A stretch of 64,000 nucleotides of DNA from positions 18,101 to 82,100 of the forward strand of contig CACYRP010000005.1 in the NCBI GenBank assembly GCA_902776765.1, written 5' to 3'. Made by a program: the position numbers and the translations under genes. Numbering within the stretch: the first letter of the stretch is position 1; the number at the start of each line of letters is the position of its first letter. This stretch comes from Fibrobacter succinogenes. Its GTDB lineage: Bacteria; Fibrobacterota; Fibrobacteria; Fibrobacterales; Fibrobacteraceae. The notes beneath the pieces are model-generated. The model was not told the origin of the DNA. It saw only the letters and a list, made by a program, of their open reading frames with translations, and did not search any database. Of the stretch, positions 7,648-17,600 are shown one piece after another.

Positions 7648-9393
7648 ATGGTTAACAAGTTCACTTTTGCATTAGGTTTTGCTTTGGCTGCCGCACAGTC
7701 ATTCGGTGCGGTTTACTACGTGGCGACCGACGGTAGCGACAGTGCGGCGGGTACAAAGGACAAGCCCTTCGCAACGCTCAACAAGGCGAACACCGTGGTG
7801 CATGCGGGCGATACCGTGTGGGTTCGCGGCGGCATCTACGACCTGCGCGATACTGTCTTTTTTGCACGGTACAAAATGACTGCGGCAATTATCCTGACGG
7901 CAAGCGGCGAGAGCGACGACAACCGCATCCATTACCTAGCTTACCCGGGGGAGCGCCCGATTTTTGACGGCACAAACTTGCCCGTGGCCGCAGGCACGGA
8001 CCATAGCGACGGCACGCCTGCAGGCGCCATGTACACGTCACCCATCGTGATTTCGGCAAAGTACCTGCACCTGAAAGGTTTCGAAGTCCGGAACACGCCC
8101 ATGAAGCACAACTCGAACTCCGGCGTATTCCTCTACGGGAGCAAGCACATCTTCTTGGAAAATATGGACAGCCACCACAATGCAGGCCCCGTTTTTTTTG
8201 CCAACGACGGCGCACCGGATGGCGGCGGTCATATTTTTTTGAATTGCGACGCGCACGATAACTACGACCCCTTGGGCTGGCAGGGCGACGGCGAAAATGC
8301 CGACGGCTTCGGCGCGCACTACCAGGAACCCGGCCAGGGCGATACCACCAAGTTCATCGGGTGCCGCGCTTGGTGGAACAGCGATGACGGTTTCGACTTC
8401 ATCAACCAGGAATTCCCTGTGGTGCTGGAAAACTGCTACGCCATGGGGAACGGTTACAGCGACTACGGGCGCGGCAACCCGAAGAACGGCAACGGGCACG
8501 GCATCAAGATGGGCGAAAGCACCCTCGGCGGCGGGCGGCATATCATCAAGTTCTGCGCCGCTTGGAAAAACAAGTCTACGGGATTTTACGCGAACTACAC
8601 CGGCGTAGGCAGCAAGTGGCTCAACAATACGTCGTACATGAACAAGGACCGCGAATTTGCCATGGCATCGACGCTTTTTGATTCCAAAGGGAACCGCATT
8701 GCCGATATTGCGCCGCTCACCGGCGACAATGCACATGTGCTCAAGAACAACATCGCCTTCCCGAACAAGAATTCGCAAATCGGGGAGTGCTGGGAAAAGA
8801 TTGAAAGCCAGGGCATAGACCATTATGTAGAATGCCCCGCCGGCGAAAACAACACCTGGAGCCTGAAACTCGACTTGACGGTCGACGACTTCGTGAGTCT
8901 CGATGATCCAAGCATGACCGTCACGGGCAAGGACCTCTCGACGATTCCGGGAATCTTGGGCCCGCGCAACGCTGACGGCAGCCTGCCCGACGTGGGCTTC
9001 TTGAAACTCAAGAAAGGGAGCCGCGCCATCGATAAGGGCGAAAATCTCGGATTCCCATTTGCGGGCGAAGCGCCTGACCTGGGAGCGTTTGAATACGGAA
9101 TGCCCTCGAGCAGCTCCGCCGCAGTACCAAGCAGTTCAAACGCAGAGTCCAGCAGCGCGGCAAGCAATTCATCAAGTTCAACCGCAGTTTCTATCGCGAC
9201 ACTCCTAGACAATTCCACAGATGTCGCGAGTCCGGCAATGGTGTTTGATTTGCAAGGGCGTCATTTGGGAACTTTACCGGCAACCCAATTGTGCGGCAAG
9301 TCCATGAACGAGGCGCTTCGGGCGCATTTAAAAACGTCAGGTGCATACATAATAAAACGCAGACCAAAGTTGCAAAGAGTCATTGTAAAATAG
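7648..9393 (+). CDS. Secreted right-handed beta-helix protein, PL9-type pectate lyase-like
   Basis: The ATG at 7648 is preferred over a TTG at 7636 because GGAGGAG (7638-7644) lies just upstream and the product then starts with a clean signal peptide (M-V-N-K-F-T-F..., cleavage near S-F-G-A). The mature part opens Y-Y-V-A-T-D-G-S-D, typical of secreted beta-helix polysaccharidases, then shows repeated coils and the N-A-D-G-F and N-S-D-D-G-F-D-F motifs seen in PL9 pectate lyases. A Ser-rich linker (about residues 490-515) leads to a short beta-rich tail ending V-I-V-K, probably a sorting domain. The gene is visibly G+C-richer than its neighbours and is bracketed by matching repeat mosaics, which hints at acquisition as a cassette. 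Substrate is inferred, not shown. Confidence 0.75.
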   Translation: MVNKFTFALGFALAAAQSFGAVYYVATDGSDSAAGTKDKPFATLNKANTVVHAGDTVWVRGGIYDLRDTVFFARYKMTAAIILTASGESDDNRIHYLAYPGERPIFDGTNLPVAAGTDHSDGTPAGAMYTSPIVISAKYLHLKGFEVRNTPMKHNSNSGVFLYGSKHIFLENMDSHHNAGPVFFANDGAPDGGGHIFLNCDAHDNYDPLGWQGDGENADGFGAHYQEPGQGDTTKFIGCRAWWNSDDGFDFINQEFPVVLENCYAMGNGYSDYGRGNPKNGNGHGIKMGESTLGGGRHIIKFCAAWKNKSTGFYANYTGVGSKWLNNTSYMNKDREFAMASTLFDSKGNRIADIAPLTGDNAHVLKNNIAFPNKNSQIGECWEKIESQGIDHYVECPAGENNTWSLKLDLTVDDFVSLDDPSMTVTGKDLSTIPGILGPRNADGSLPDVGFLKLKKGSRAIDKGENLGFPFAGEAPDLGAFEYGMPSSSSAAVPSSSNAESSSAASNSSSSTAVSIATLLDNSTDVASPAMVFDLQGRHLGTLPATQLCGKSMNEALRAHLKTSGAYIIKRRPKLQRVIVK

Positions 9394-9397
9394 CAAA

Positions 9398-9575
9398 AGC
9401 ATCCAGGTTTTTAAGGGCGGAGCCCTTAGGCCACTTCGGCCCTTTACTTCGACTAACTCAGCACAGGCTTAAGCTCAGGGACCCTACAAAGTTGGTGAGC
9501 CTGTCGAACCACGCCTCAGGATGACGATGCGGGAAAGCCGGGGCTGAAGACAGGGGGATTTCTCCCCCACCTTAT
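9398..9575. repeat. Right copy of the repeat mosaic flanking the pectate lyase gene
   Basis: Begins five bases after the stop codon with AGCATCCAGGTTTTTAAGGG, then a diverged TTCGACTAACTCAGC...CAGGATGACG block and GGGGCTGAAGACAGGGGG with CTCCCCC, matching the left copy at 7447-7616 in order. Confidence 0.75.
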
Positions 9576-9602
9576 CAAAAATTCTTGTCATTTTTTTAGC
9601 AA

Positions 9603-9631
9603 CAAAAAATCCCCTTCCGTGAGGAAAGGGA
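9603..9631 (-). terminator. Terminator for the tandem CBM gene
   Basis: Read on the minus strand, TCCCTTTCC / GGAAGGGGA forms a stem (one bulge) followed by a run of T (AAAAAA at 9604-9609 on the plus strand). It begins about 25 bases after the gene's stop codon. Confidence 0.65.
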
Positions 9632-9656
9632 CCGTTTTTATTTTAAAGCAGTTTGC

Positions 9657-11153
9657 TTAGCGGACTTGCATCTTCAGGAGCTGAGAAGCAGAACCCTGCT
9701 GTACACGGACAACGTAGTTTCCGCTAGGAATCGTTCCGAAATCATGTGCGAAGCTGCCAGAAGCAACCGTTTCGCTATGGCTTTCGACGGTGTTTCCCAT
9801 CATGTCGATAACCTGAACCTTCACGAGGCCAGCCTTAGCGACAGACACATGCAAAGTGCGGCCTTGGACAGAAGCCTTGAAGTTAGCACGAGCGGCGCCA
9901 ACCGAAATAGCACTCTTAGTAGGCAATGTTCCAACGCACTTCACGTTGTCGATTGCCAATTCAGTTCCTAGGTTTGCTGCAGAGACCTTTTCGTCCACCA
10001 CCCAAGTCAACTTGGATACCTTGGCCCAAGAGAACGCCACAATGCTGCTCGGAGCGGCTTCGGCAACCCATTCCGGCTGTTCCATGGTAGAAACAGTCAC
10101 AGTCTTCCAAGCAGTAGCCTTACCCTGATCAGCGGCAACATGTTCGTAGCCAGCATTCGCCTTGACACCAGTCACGGAGCTACGCATATGGTGGCCTGAG
10201 CCCTTATAGCTATACTGGATTGCGGTACAACCAGAAAGCGTACCAGCATCGAAAGCAACTTCCATACCCACGGACGGATAAGTCGTGTCACCCGGAGTAA
10301 TGCCAGAAATGCCCTGCATTGCGATGTAGGAATTGCCAGCTTCCGTCACGAGCATATCCCAAGTGCCTTTTGCATCCTGTGCGTTGGTGAAAGATCCACC
10401 TGCATCGTACAAGTACCAGTAAGCGGTCTTGCTAAGGCTTTCGGCAGTAGCGTTACCATCTTCAAAGTCATCAATCACGACAGCAGAAGACGCAACAGGC
10501 GGCTTTTCAGTGCTTGAGCTACCACCACCAGCATAGCCGGCGCAGTTCACATCGTCAATGTAGAGATAATCGGCAGAAGCTTCGCCCTTGACTTCCCATG
10601 CAAGCTGGACCACGCTAGCCATCTTCAAAGCAACCGTAGTTCCCCAGCCTTTATCCTGAGCAAGCCCAGAAACCGCAACAGAAGCGGTTTTCCAAGTTGT
10701 GCTTCCGGTAATAGCCTTCGAATGTCTGTTATATTCGGTCAACGCACCTTCTTCGTCACCCTTCATCGTGGCCTTAAGGTTGTGACCGGCACCCTTGTAC
10801 TTATAAGAAATTGTCGTACAACCAGAAAGACCGCCCTCAACATTCAAGCCAAGCGTTACATAAGGATCATAAGGATTATCGCCCTGAACGAGCTTGATGC
10901 CAGTCAACCCAGCACCATACTTAGAACCATCTGCAGCAGCATCCTCAATCACAACAACAGTGCCGTACTTGTCTTCCGAATTCGTGTAAGACGAAGCACC
11001 CTTGTCATTTTTATCGTTAAAGGCATACCAGGCATCTTCTTTGCCAGTTTTAGAAAGACCATCACCGTCTTCAAAGTCGTCGATGTTAGCCGTAGTTTGG
11101 GCCGAAGCCATAGCCGCTGTTGCACACAGCGTAAATAGGATTTTCTTATCCAT
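9657..11153 (-). CDS. Secreted protein with two carbohydrate-binding-like modules and a sorting tail
   Basis: The 498-residue protein has a signal peptide (cleavage near A-S-A|Q-T, about residue 19). Two homologous modules follow, at about 22-205 and 226-410. Each opens with I-D-D-F-E-D-G and later has C-T-x-I-x-Y-x-Y-K-G-x-G-H, a pattern like CBM11/galactose-binding-type domains. A short Gly-Ser-rich linker joins them. The C-terminal ~70 residues (V-K-V-Q-V-I-D-M-M-G-N-T-V... G-N-Y-V-V-R-V) resemble type IX secretion type-A sorting domains. No catalytic domain is present, so it may act as a surface binding protein or scaffold. The start is supported by GGAGGAAGA upstream. The family assignment is by pattern only. 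Confidence 0.7.
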   Translation of the reverse strand: MDKKILFTLCATAAMASAQTTANIDDFEDGDGLSKTGKEDAWYAFNDKNDKGASSYTNSEDKYGTVVVIEDAAADGSKYGAGLTGIKLVQGDNPYDPYVTLGLNVEGGLSGCTTISYKYKGAGHNLKATMKGDEEGALTEYNRHSKAITGSTTWKTASVAVSGLAQDKGWGTTVALKMASVVQLAWEVKGEASADYLYIDDVNCAGYAGGGSSSTEKPPVASSAVVIDDFEDGNATAESLSKTAYWYLYDAGGSFTNAQDAKGTWDMLVTEAGNSYIAMQGISGITPGDTTYPSVGMEVAFDAGTLSGCTAIQYSYKGSGHHMRSSVTGVKANAGYEHVAADQGKATAWKTVTVSTMEQPEWVAEAAPSSIVAFSWAKVSKLTWVVDEKVSAANLGTELAIDNVKCVGTLPTKSAISVGAARANFKASVQGRTLHVSVAKAGLVKVQVIDMMGNTVESHSETVASGSFAHDFGTIPSGNYVVRVQQGSASQLLKMQVR

Positions 11154-11370
11154 TCTTCCTCCATGTTTGTCAGGCTATAATCTAATTTCAACAACGTTAA
11201 AAGTCAAGCAGTTTATTAACATACTTTTATATCGTAATTCACTTTTTTACCATTTTTTTGATTCATCTTTATTTTTTTATCCGTTACCGCAGCCTGCTCA
11301 TTCACCTTTTAGTCGAATTTCGAGGTTGACGGAATTTTTTTATAGACAGAAAACAAATTATATTTCTATT

Positions 11371-12522
11371 ATGTCCCCCATTCGGCAACTCCCCTGCTGT
11401 TTTTTGTTTACGCTCGCACTGGGCGGTTTTGGGGAGTGCACGGCAGCGAATTTGGACGGAATTTTTGATGCGGGCTGGACGACCGCTTACCAATCAGCGG
11501 ATTCCATCAACCACTTGCACGTGCGATTGCATGCGCTCGGTATGGAGCAGGTTGTGTTGCAATATGCGGCGGTTGAAAAGACGCATTTGTATTACCCTTC
11601 GCAACTGGATTTTTTGCAGGACACGCAATACAAGAACAACCAACTTTTCCCCAAAAGTATTGAAGCGGCGAAGGCAGCCGGGAACAAGCTCTGGCTTGGG
11701 CTTTATTACGATGGCGAAAATTGGTACACTCCGCCAACTGTTTCGCAACTCGACACACTCGCTGCACGGAACTTGAAAGTGCTCAACGAACTGCATTCGC
11801 TTTACGGGAACGAAACCGTAATTGAAGGGGTTTATATTCCGCAGGAGATTGCACGCTATTATTGGGACAGGCTTCGGGACGATGCAACTGTGGCTGCACT
11901 TGCAACGCATTTTTTGATTCCAGTCACGCAAGCCGCTCAAGCGAAAGGCTGGAAAGTCATGGCCGCACCGTTTTACAACCAGAACTTGGAAACGCCCGAA
12001 AAGCTGCAAGCGTTTTTCGAACAACTTTTCGCAGCAGGGTTCAAGCCGGATGTTATCGCCGTGCAAGATGGCGTCGGCGCGAGCGATGCGGGGAAAGTTC
12101 ACGCGGACATTTCGACTGTCGGCAATTACGAACGTACTGTTGCTAAAGTTTGTTCTAAATACAGTATCGATTTTTGGGTGGACATGGAATTGTTCCGCAC
12201 GGATGATTCGCATGCACTTGCAGATAGCGCAAGGCTTTCGGCGCAATTGGATACGGCTCGCGCCGCAGGAGCGTCAAAAGTGATTGCATACGATTTGGCT
12301 GTGCTTGGAAATGCCGGATTAGATTCGCTCGAAAAATGGTTTCCACGAGACACATCGCAGGCGACAGAATCGATTTTTGAGATTCGCGGAAACGACCAAC
12401 GCGGAAATCGCCAAAACGGGAATCGCCACAGTCCAAGCAAGTCGCAAAAGTATGGCGGTCCGCACAATAAAGAAATACGATATTACAAACTGAACGGTGC
12501 AAGAGTAAAGACAAGCGAATAA
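11371..12522 (+). CDS. Secreted DUF4434-type (TIM-barrel glycosidase-like) protein
   Basis: The frame is open from 11002, but that part is antisense to the neighbouring gene. The ATG at 11371 gives a signal peptide (M-S-P-I-R-Q-L-P-C-C-F-L-F-T-L-A-L...) and a 383-residue product, although no strong Shine-Dalgarno is visible. The body fits DUF4434: G-M-E-Q-V-V-L-Q-Y-A, L-Y-Y-P-S, A-A-G-N-K-L-W-L-G-L-Y-Y-D and later P-D-V-I-A-V-Q-D-G. Such proteins are distant relatives of glycoside hydrolases, but the substrate is unknown. The C-terminal ~45 residues are Asn/Gly/Arg-rich and end near Y-Y-K-L-N-G-A-R-V, possibly a degraded sorting tail. It is divergent from the CBM-like gene. Confidence 0.65.
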   Translation: MSPIRQLPCCFLFTLALGGFGECTAANLDGIFDAGWTTAYQSADSINHLHVRLHALGMEQVVLQYAAVEKTHLYYPSQLDFLQDTQYKNNQLFPKSIEAAKAAGNKLWLGLYYDGENWYTPPTVSQLDTLAARNLKVLNELHSLYGNETVIEGVYIPQEIARYYWDRLRDDATVAALATHFLIPVTQAAQAKGWKVMAAPFYNQNLETPEKLQAFFEQLFAAGFKPDVIAVQDGVGASDAGKVHADISTVGNYERTVAKVCSKYSIDFWVDMELFRTDDSHALADSARLSAQLDTARAAGASKVIAYDLAVLGNAGLDSLEKWFPRDTSQATESIFEIRGNDQRGNRQNGNRHSPSKSQKYGGPHNKEIRYYKLNGARVKTSE

Positions 12523-12555
12523 TTTATTATTATTTTCAAACAAAAAAGGAGAATT

Positions 12556-13164
12556 ATGAAAAAATTTATCTTATTCATCACATTTACCTTCGCCCTCTTC
12601 TTTGCGGGTTGTGCAGGATCCAGCAGCAGCAATCCTTCATACACAAACTATCGTTTCTTGACGGGCAATCTGTATCTCCATACAGAAATTCCAGTACCCA
12701 CAGAAATTGATCTTAAATTCATCAACAAAAATCACGATTACAAATACGCAAAACCGATTTACACCTATGAAAGAAGCCTCTCCGCTTTTTCATTTATCAA
12801 AGACGATGTCATTACAAGAATTAGGGCAATGGCCCCAAGGTTTATGAAAGCCGATACAAACTTTCACCCTGCTGAAAACTTGAGCGATTCAGAGTATATC
12901 GACTTTTATATCAAATACGTTCTTACACATTACTACCCATCGACATCCAAAGAGGATGCAATCTACAACAGTGAGCTCAACTACGGTTACAATTGTCATT
13001 ATCCCAAGGATCCTGACATCATTCATTGCGTAGCGCTTCGCATAACGCCCCAAAGAAATTTTGTCGCCATAGAAATGACCGCTCCGACAAGATCCGAAGA
13101 GAATGTCAAAGACTGGATTGTACCCACAATCGAAAGCGTTGACGAAAAAATGGTGCAGAAATAA
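12556..13164 (+). CDS. Hypothetical lipoprotein
   Basis: The 202-residue product starts with M-K-K-F-I-L-F and a lipobox F-A-G-C-A, followed by a Ser-rich linker. No domain was recognised. A strong AAAGGAGAA precedes the ATG. It follows the DUF4434 gene by 33 bases and precedes the DUF4419 gene by 18, so the three probably form one transcription unit. Confidence 0.65.
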   Translation: MKKFILFITFTFALFFAGCAGSSSSNPSYTNYRFLTGNLYLHTEIPVPTEIDLKFINKNHDYKYAKPIYTYERSLSAFSFIKDDVITRIRAMAPRFMKADTNFHPAENLSDSEYIDFYIKYVLTHYYPSTSKEDAIYNSELNYGYNCHYPKDPDIIHCVALRITPQRNFVAIEMTAPTRSEENVKDWIVPTIESVDEKMVQK

Positions 13165-13182
13165 ACCTCTATATATCGGGTC

Positions 13183-14259
13183 ATGAATAATTTTTTTTTC
13201 ATCTTGTTTTTTGCAATTGGGCTTGGGACCGCTGCAGCTGACGCAATTGTCAAGGACAAAAAAGTCAAAGAGAGCAAGCCCAAATACGCCATGACCGAAA
13301 TCATGAATTTTGATGGTCAGCAAGTTCTTTTGGAAGAACGAACCGATAAAAAGTTTATCCAAGATTTATATATCGACGATTACAAATTTCCACACCCTTT
13401 TGTTGCCATGGTCGGGACCGCTTTTGCGAATCACCACTCTATCGAGATTTATCCCGATGACATTTGGCTTTTGATTATGGACGGAATCCGTCTGCATGTC
13501 AAAAACAATCGCGATAAGTTTAAAGATAAATTCGTAAAAAACGAAGCAGACACAAATCTTGTCATAAACGACAATGCGCTTACTTTGCAATCGCCACCTA
13601 GCGCATGGAAAAAGAACATTGCACAAATATACGATTCACTTTACCAAAAACTCCCGGAAGAAACAAGAAATACATTCGATATCGATTTCTCCACTTCCAC
13701 GGCAATTGACAAGTTTGTTGCAAAAGCAACGCTTATGGCCATCAGCTCGGAATATTACTCTTACTCCCTACACACTTTGTGCGGGATTCCTCAAATTATC
13801 ATCAAAGGGGAAAAGCGAGATTGGCAAAAACTGAAAGATTCATTCGATAATCTTACGCTTATTTTCGACATGCCTTGGTGGGCAGAGCAACTCGATCCAA
13901 TTCTAAATGAATTTATCCAATCTTTCAACAACAAGATTAACATGAAATTTTGGAGAGGAATCTACAAATATTTTCCAGAGGATCTCGGTTGCGGAGCTAC
14001 CCCGCACATCAACGGATGGATAACAAAATTCTTCCCCTACAATATAAATGGAGAACAGGAACACAGAACCAATTGGAACGAACAAATCCAATACAAAGAC
14101 ATCTCCAACGGGAAAAACGACGTTTTTGTCACATGGAATCAACTGGGCAAAGAAACTTATTTACTATTATCCACCGGATTTTGGGGCGTGACCATCGATC
14201 CCAAAACAAAGCGATTGAAAACCATCCGCGGATACGCGCTGACGAAGGATAGGGATTAG
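13183..14259 (+). CDS. DUF4419-like protein with an N-terminal signal sequence
   Basis: The 358-residue product matches DUF4419 in the stretch H-P-F-V-A-M-V-G-T-A-F-A-N-H-H followed by Y-P-D-D-I-W-L-L-I-M-D-G, and in a later G-W-I-T-K-F-F-P-Y. The function of DUF4419 is unknown. The N-terminus (M-N-N-F-F-F-I-L-F-F-A-I-G-L-G...A-D-A) looks like a signal peptide, implying export. The stop codon overlaps the convergent stop of the small gene at 14256, as TTAG. Confidence 0.7.
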   Translation: MNNFFFILFFAIGLGTAAADAIVKDKKVKESKPKYAMTEIMNFDGQQVLLEERTDKKFIQDLYIDDYKFPHPFVAMVGTAFANHHSIEIYPDDIWLLIMDGIRLHVKNNRDKFKDKFVKNEADTNLVINDNALTLQSPPSAWKKNIAQIYDSLYQKLPEETRNTFDIDFSTSTAIDKFVAKATLMAISSEYYSYSLHTLCGIPQIIIKGEKRDWQKLKDSFDNLTLIFDMPWWAEQLDPILNEFIQSFNNKINMKFWRGIYKYFPEDLGCGATPHINGWITKFFPYNINGEQEHRTNWNEQIQYKDISNGKNDVFVTWNQLGKETYLLLSTGFWGVTIDPKTKRLKTIRGYALTKDRD

Positions 14260-14444
14260 TTTTTTTTCGTCAATTTGCCGCCAGCGATGAGCACCAAAAA
14301 GGCGGCACCGCCTACACCCACAATTTTCTTGATATCGCTCCAAAATTCGCGACGCTTTTCTTTGCAGGATTTGCAAAGTTTTTCAGAGTCGTAAGCTTTA
14401 TCGCAGCCGCATTTTTTGCATGTATTCCACAATTTTTGAAGCAT
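14256..14444 (-). CDS. Small zinc-ribbon-like membrane protein
   Basis: The ATG at 14444 is preferred to longer alternatives: AAGGAC lies about 8 bases upstream and the product is then a compact 62-residue protein. It has C-K-K-C-G-C and C-K-S-C-K pairs, resembling a zinc ribbon, followed by one hydrophobic segment (I-V-G-V-G-G-A-A-F-L-V-L-I-A-G-G). The function is unknown. Its stop codon overlaps that of the convergent DUF4419 gene. Confidence 0.5.
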   Translation of the reverse strand: MLQKLWNTCKKCGCDKAYDSEKLCKSCKEKRREFWSDIKKIVGVGGAAFLVLIAGGKLTKKN

Positions 14445-14570
14445 AGTCAAAGTCCTTATTTTTGGGGGTCGTGAAGCATTTTTAAAATACCAATTTTTGT
14501 TAGGAAAGGGAGTAATGGGAATCACAATTTTTGGGGGGATGGCATCCTCACCCAAACTTTTATATTTTTG

Positions 14571-14600
14571 AAAATCCACGGCGTCAAAGCCGTGGATTTT
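14571..14600 (-). terminator. Terminator abutting the hsdR stop codon
   Basis: AAAATCCACGGC and GCCGTGGATTTT are perfect 12-base arms with a 6-base loop, directly next to the hsdR stop (14601). The symmetric A/T ends could work in both directions. Confidence 0.7.
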
Positions 14601-17600
14601 TCAGTTCACTCCGCCGCGAATCCAACCATACCCTTGCACAGCCATATCAATAAAATGGTTCAAGAGCAAATTGCTCTTAGCATTGAATAGGTCGATGTCG
14701 TAGCAGTCTGGCAGATGCGGAGGATCTATAGAATCAAGAACATCGTCAATGGTTTTCTTGACTTTAGCCCGAGTCTGTTCGTCCTTGAACCAATCCACCA
14801 CAAGAATTTTTTGACGATTGTCATGCAACTTGTGGAACAGAGCCTTAGAAGTTAGCAAGACTTCCTGTTCCTGCGCCTTCGTCAGCTTTTTTCCCATCAC
14901 GAGAAGGTCGAATATTTCGAGTTCTTCGTCACTCAGGCCCATTGTCGCCGAGCGAGAATCTTCCTTTTTCAATTCTTCAACGAGTTTTACCAGCTGCTCG
15001 TAGTAATCTTCATTCTCGGTGCCGCCCGCATTGTAGCGGTTGATAATGTTGCGGAACCGTTCCGAGAACTTGATGCGCGTGACATTGCGGTTTATCATTT
15101 GCCGTAAGGCCTTCTCGATAAACTCTTTCAAGTCGTTAATTTCGATGGCCTTGTATTTTGTCTGCTTGATTTCCTTACGCAATCCTTCAGCATCAATTTT
15201 AGAGAGGTCTATCAGTTTGGAGCCGCGCATGTACGACCCAGCTGCAGATACATCACGAATTTCGGTTGCGTCATCAATCTTCACGCTTTCCGACGAGACG
15301 CTACTATCCAGCAAATCGCCCATGCGTTTGCGGGCCTTTTCAATCTTTTCATCGTCAATAAGCCTGAAGAATAGTCCGTGCAAATAAACAAGCGGGCTGA
15401 ACTTTGGGTTGTTCCAGTTGCGTTCGAAAATTTCCGGCTTAGATGCTTCGTAAAGATTCATCAGCGTGTTCAGAATGACCTTGAACTTGTTGACATCCTC
15501 ATCAACAGAAATGATGGTGTCGTAAGCGTTGCGGAATTCATCCAGCTTATCGAATGTGGACGCTCCGTCCAGAATTTTCTCGATATTGATATTCCGTTCC
15601 AACAGGAATTTATCGGCTTCGTCAATGCAAGCGTCAATATAGCCGATCAATTCGTCAATGTCCTTGGCTGGGAATTCAGTGCCGTCATCGCCAATGGCGT
15701 ATGCGGCCAACGCCTGCTTCATAAACTTAAATACGTTCACGTAATCGACGATGATACCGCACGGTTTTCCCGGATACACACGGTTCGCCCTTGCGATGGC
15801 CTGCATCAGCGTGTGATTCTTCATCGGCTTGTCAAGGTAAAGCGTAGAAAGGTTCGGAACGTCGAAACCCGTTAGCCACATGGCGCATACAAAAACCAAT
15901 TGCAAGTTATCTTCGGGATCCTTGTAGCGGTCCTCGATATCTTTGCCCTCAGGCGTAATCTCGTTCATTTTCTTGCGATGAGCCGTAATGTCGAGCCCCT
16001 GCGCCTTGAACTTTTCGTTTTCATCCGCTTCTTCCGAGACAATGACCGCCATCTCTACTTTATCCATGTAGTTCAATATGGCGGTCAGGCGGTTGTAATC
16101 CTCACTATCCTTGACAACGTTATTCCGTTCGATGGTCAGCGCGGTCTTTTCTTTTTTCCAGTAATGCTGAACCTTGTCAAACATCTTTACTGCGGTGAAC
16201 TTGTCCACCGAAACGACCATACCCTTGCCGAGGAACCCACGACGTGGGAAATGATGTGCAATATCCCTAGCAATTTTATCCAGGCGGTCTTCGCGCTTGA
16301 TGACTTCTAAAATGCGGGAACTAGAATTTTCAAGCAGTCTGGCTTCGGCATCGTTCAGATTTTCATCTTCGATAATCGTCACGACATCGTCGTCGAGGAA
16401 GTTGTTTTGCAAACCCACTTCAGGAACGCGGCGGCTATAGAACAGCGGCACCGTCGAGCCGTCTTCCACAGACTGCGCGAAGTTGTATTCCGAAACATAG
16501 TCGCCAAACCACTGGTTCGTCAGGCGCTTGCTCCCCAATAGCGGCGTCCCCGTAAACGCAACGAAGTTCGCGTTCGGCAATGCTGTGCGCATATTTTCGG
16601 CAAGTGTCTTGTATTGCGTGCGGTGCGCCTCATCCACCAACACGAAAATATCATCGCGGGTAGAAAGGACAGGGTATTTTTTACCCTTGTCGTAACCGAA
16701 CTTATGAATCAGCGTGAATATAAAAGGCTTATTCCCTTGCAAGTATTCGCGAAGCTGTTCGCCGTTCTTGGGCTGGCATTCATCTTGCGGGCCGATGATT
16801 TCTGTCCGCAAGAAGTTCTTGTAAATTTGCGTATCAAGGTCTTCGCGGTCGGTGATAATAAGGAACGTGAAGTTGCCACTGAACTTGCGTTTGACTTTGC
16901 GGGCAAACATCGCCATCGAGTAGCTCTTACCGCTCCCTTGCGTATGCCAGAATACGCCCAACTTGCCGTCCAGTTCCTTACGATTCTCTACGGCGCGACA
17001 CAAGTTATTCACACCCATAAACTGGTGATTCTTGGCGATAATCTTTATGGACCCGTTCTGGAACAGGATGAAGTTTTCGATGTAGTCAATGAGCGTTGCC
17101 TTGTCGAGCAAACTCCTGACCATGTATTGCGCGCTTACGCCCTCGCCGCGGATATGCTTGCGGTCAATCTTGTCGTCTTCGCTTTTCTTGAGCCATTCGA
17201 AGAAGTAATCGTAGCTTGCGTTGAACGCACCCAGTTTGGTTTCAAAGCCGTTCGAAAGAACGCACACCTGGTTCAGGGCGAACAAGTTCGGGATTTCTTT
17301 CCGGTAATCCTGGAGGTTCTTGTTGTAAGCCTCTTCAATCTTGACGGTGCTGTTCTTCAGTTCGATAAAGACTAGCGGCAATCCGTTGACAAACACCAGA
17401 ACATCGGGGCGGCGAAAGTGATAGTGTCCCTGAATCCACATCTGCGAAACGGCAGTAAACGTGTTGTTCTCGGGGTTGGCAAAATCGATAAGCGACACAT
17501 CACCAAAATCCGGCTTGCCGTCCTTGACAAACGGAACGCGCACACCGTCGCGGATTTTCTTGTAGAGTGCGTAATTTGTCGCCGTCATGTCGGTGCCGGA

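Noticed and set aside
11002..11370. N-terminal extension of the DUF4434 gene
   Set aside because: This part overlaps the start region of the CBM-like gene on the other strand and has no signal-peptide character; the ATG at 11371 gives a clean exported protein.
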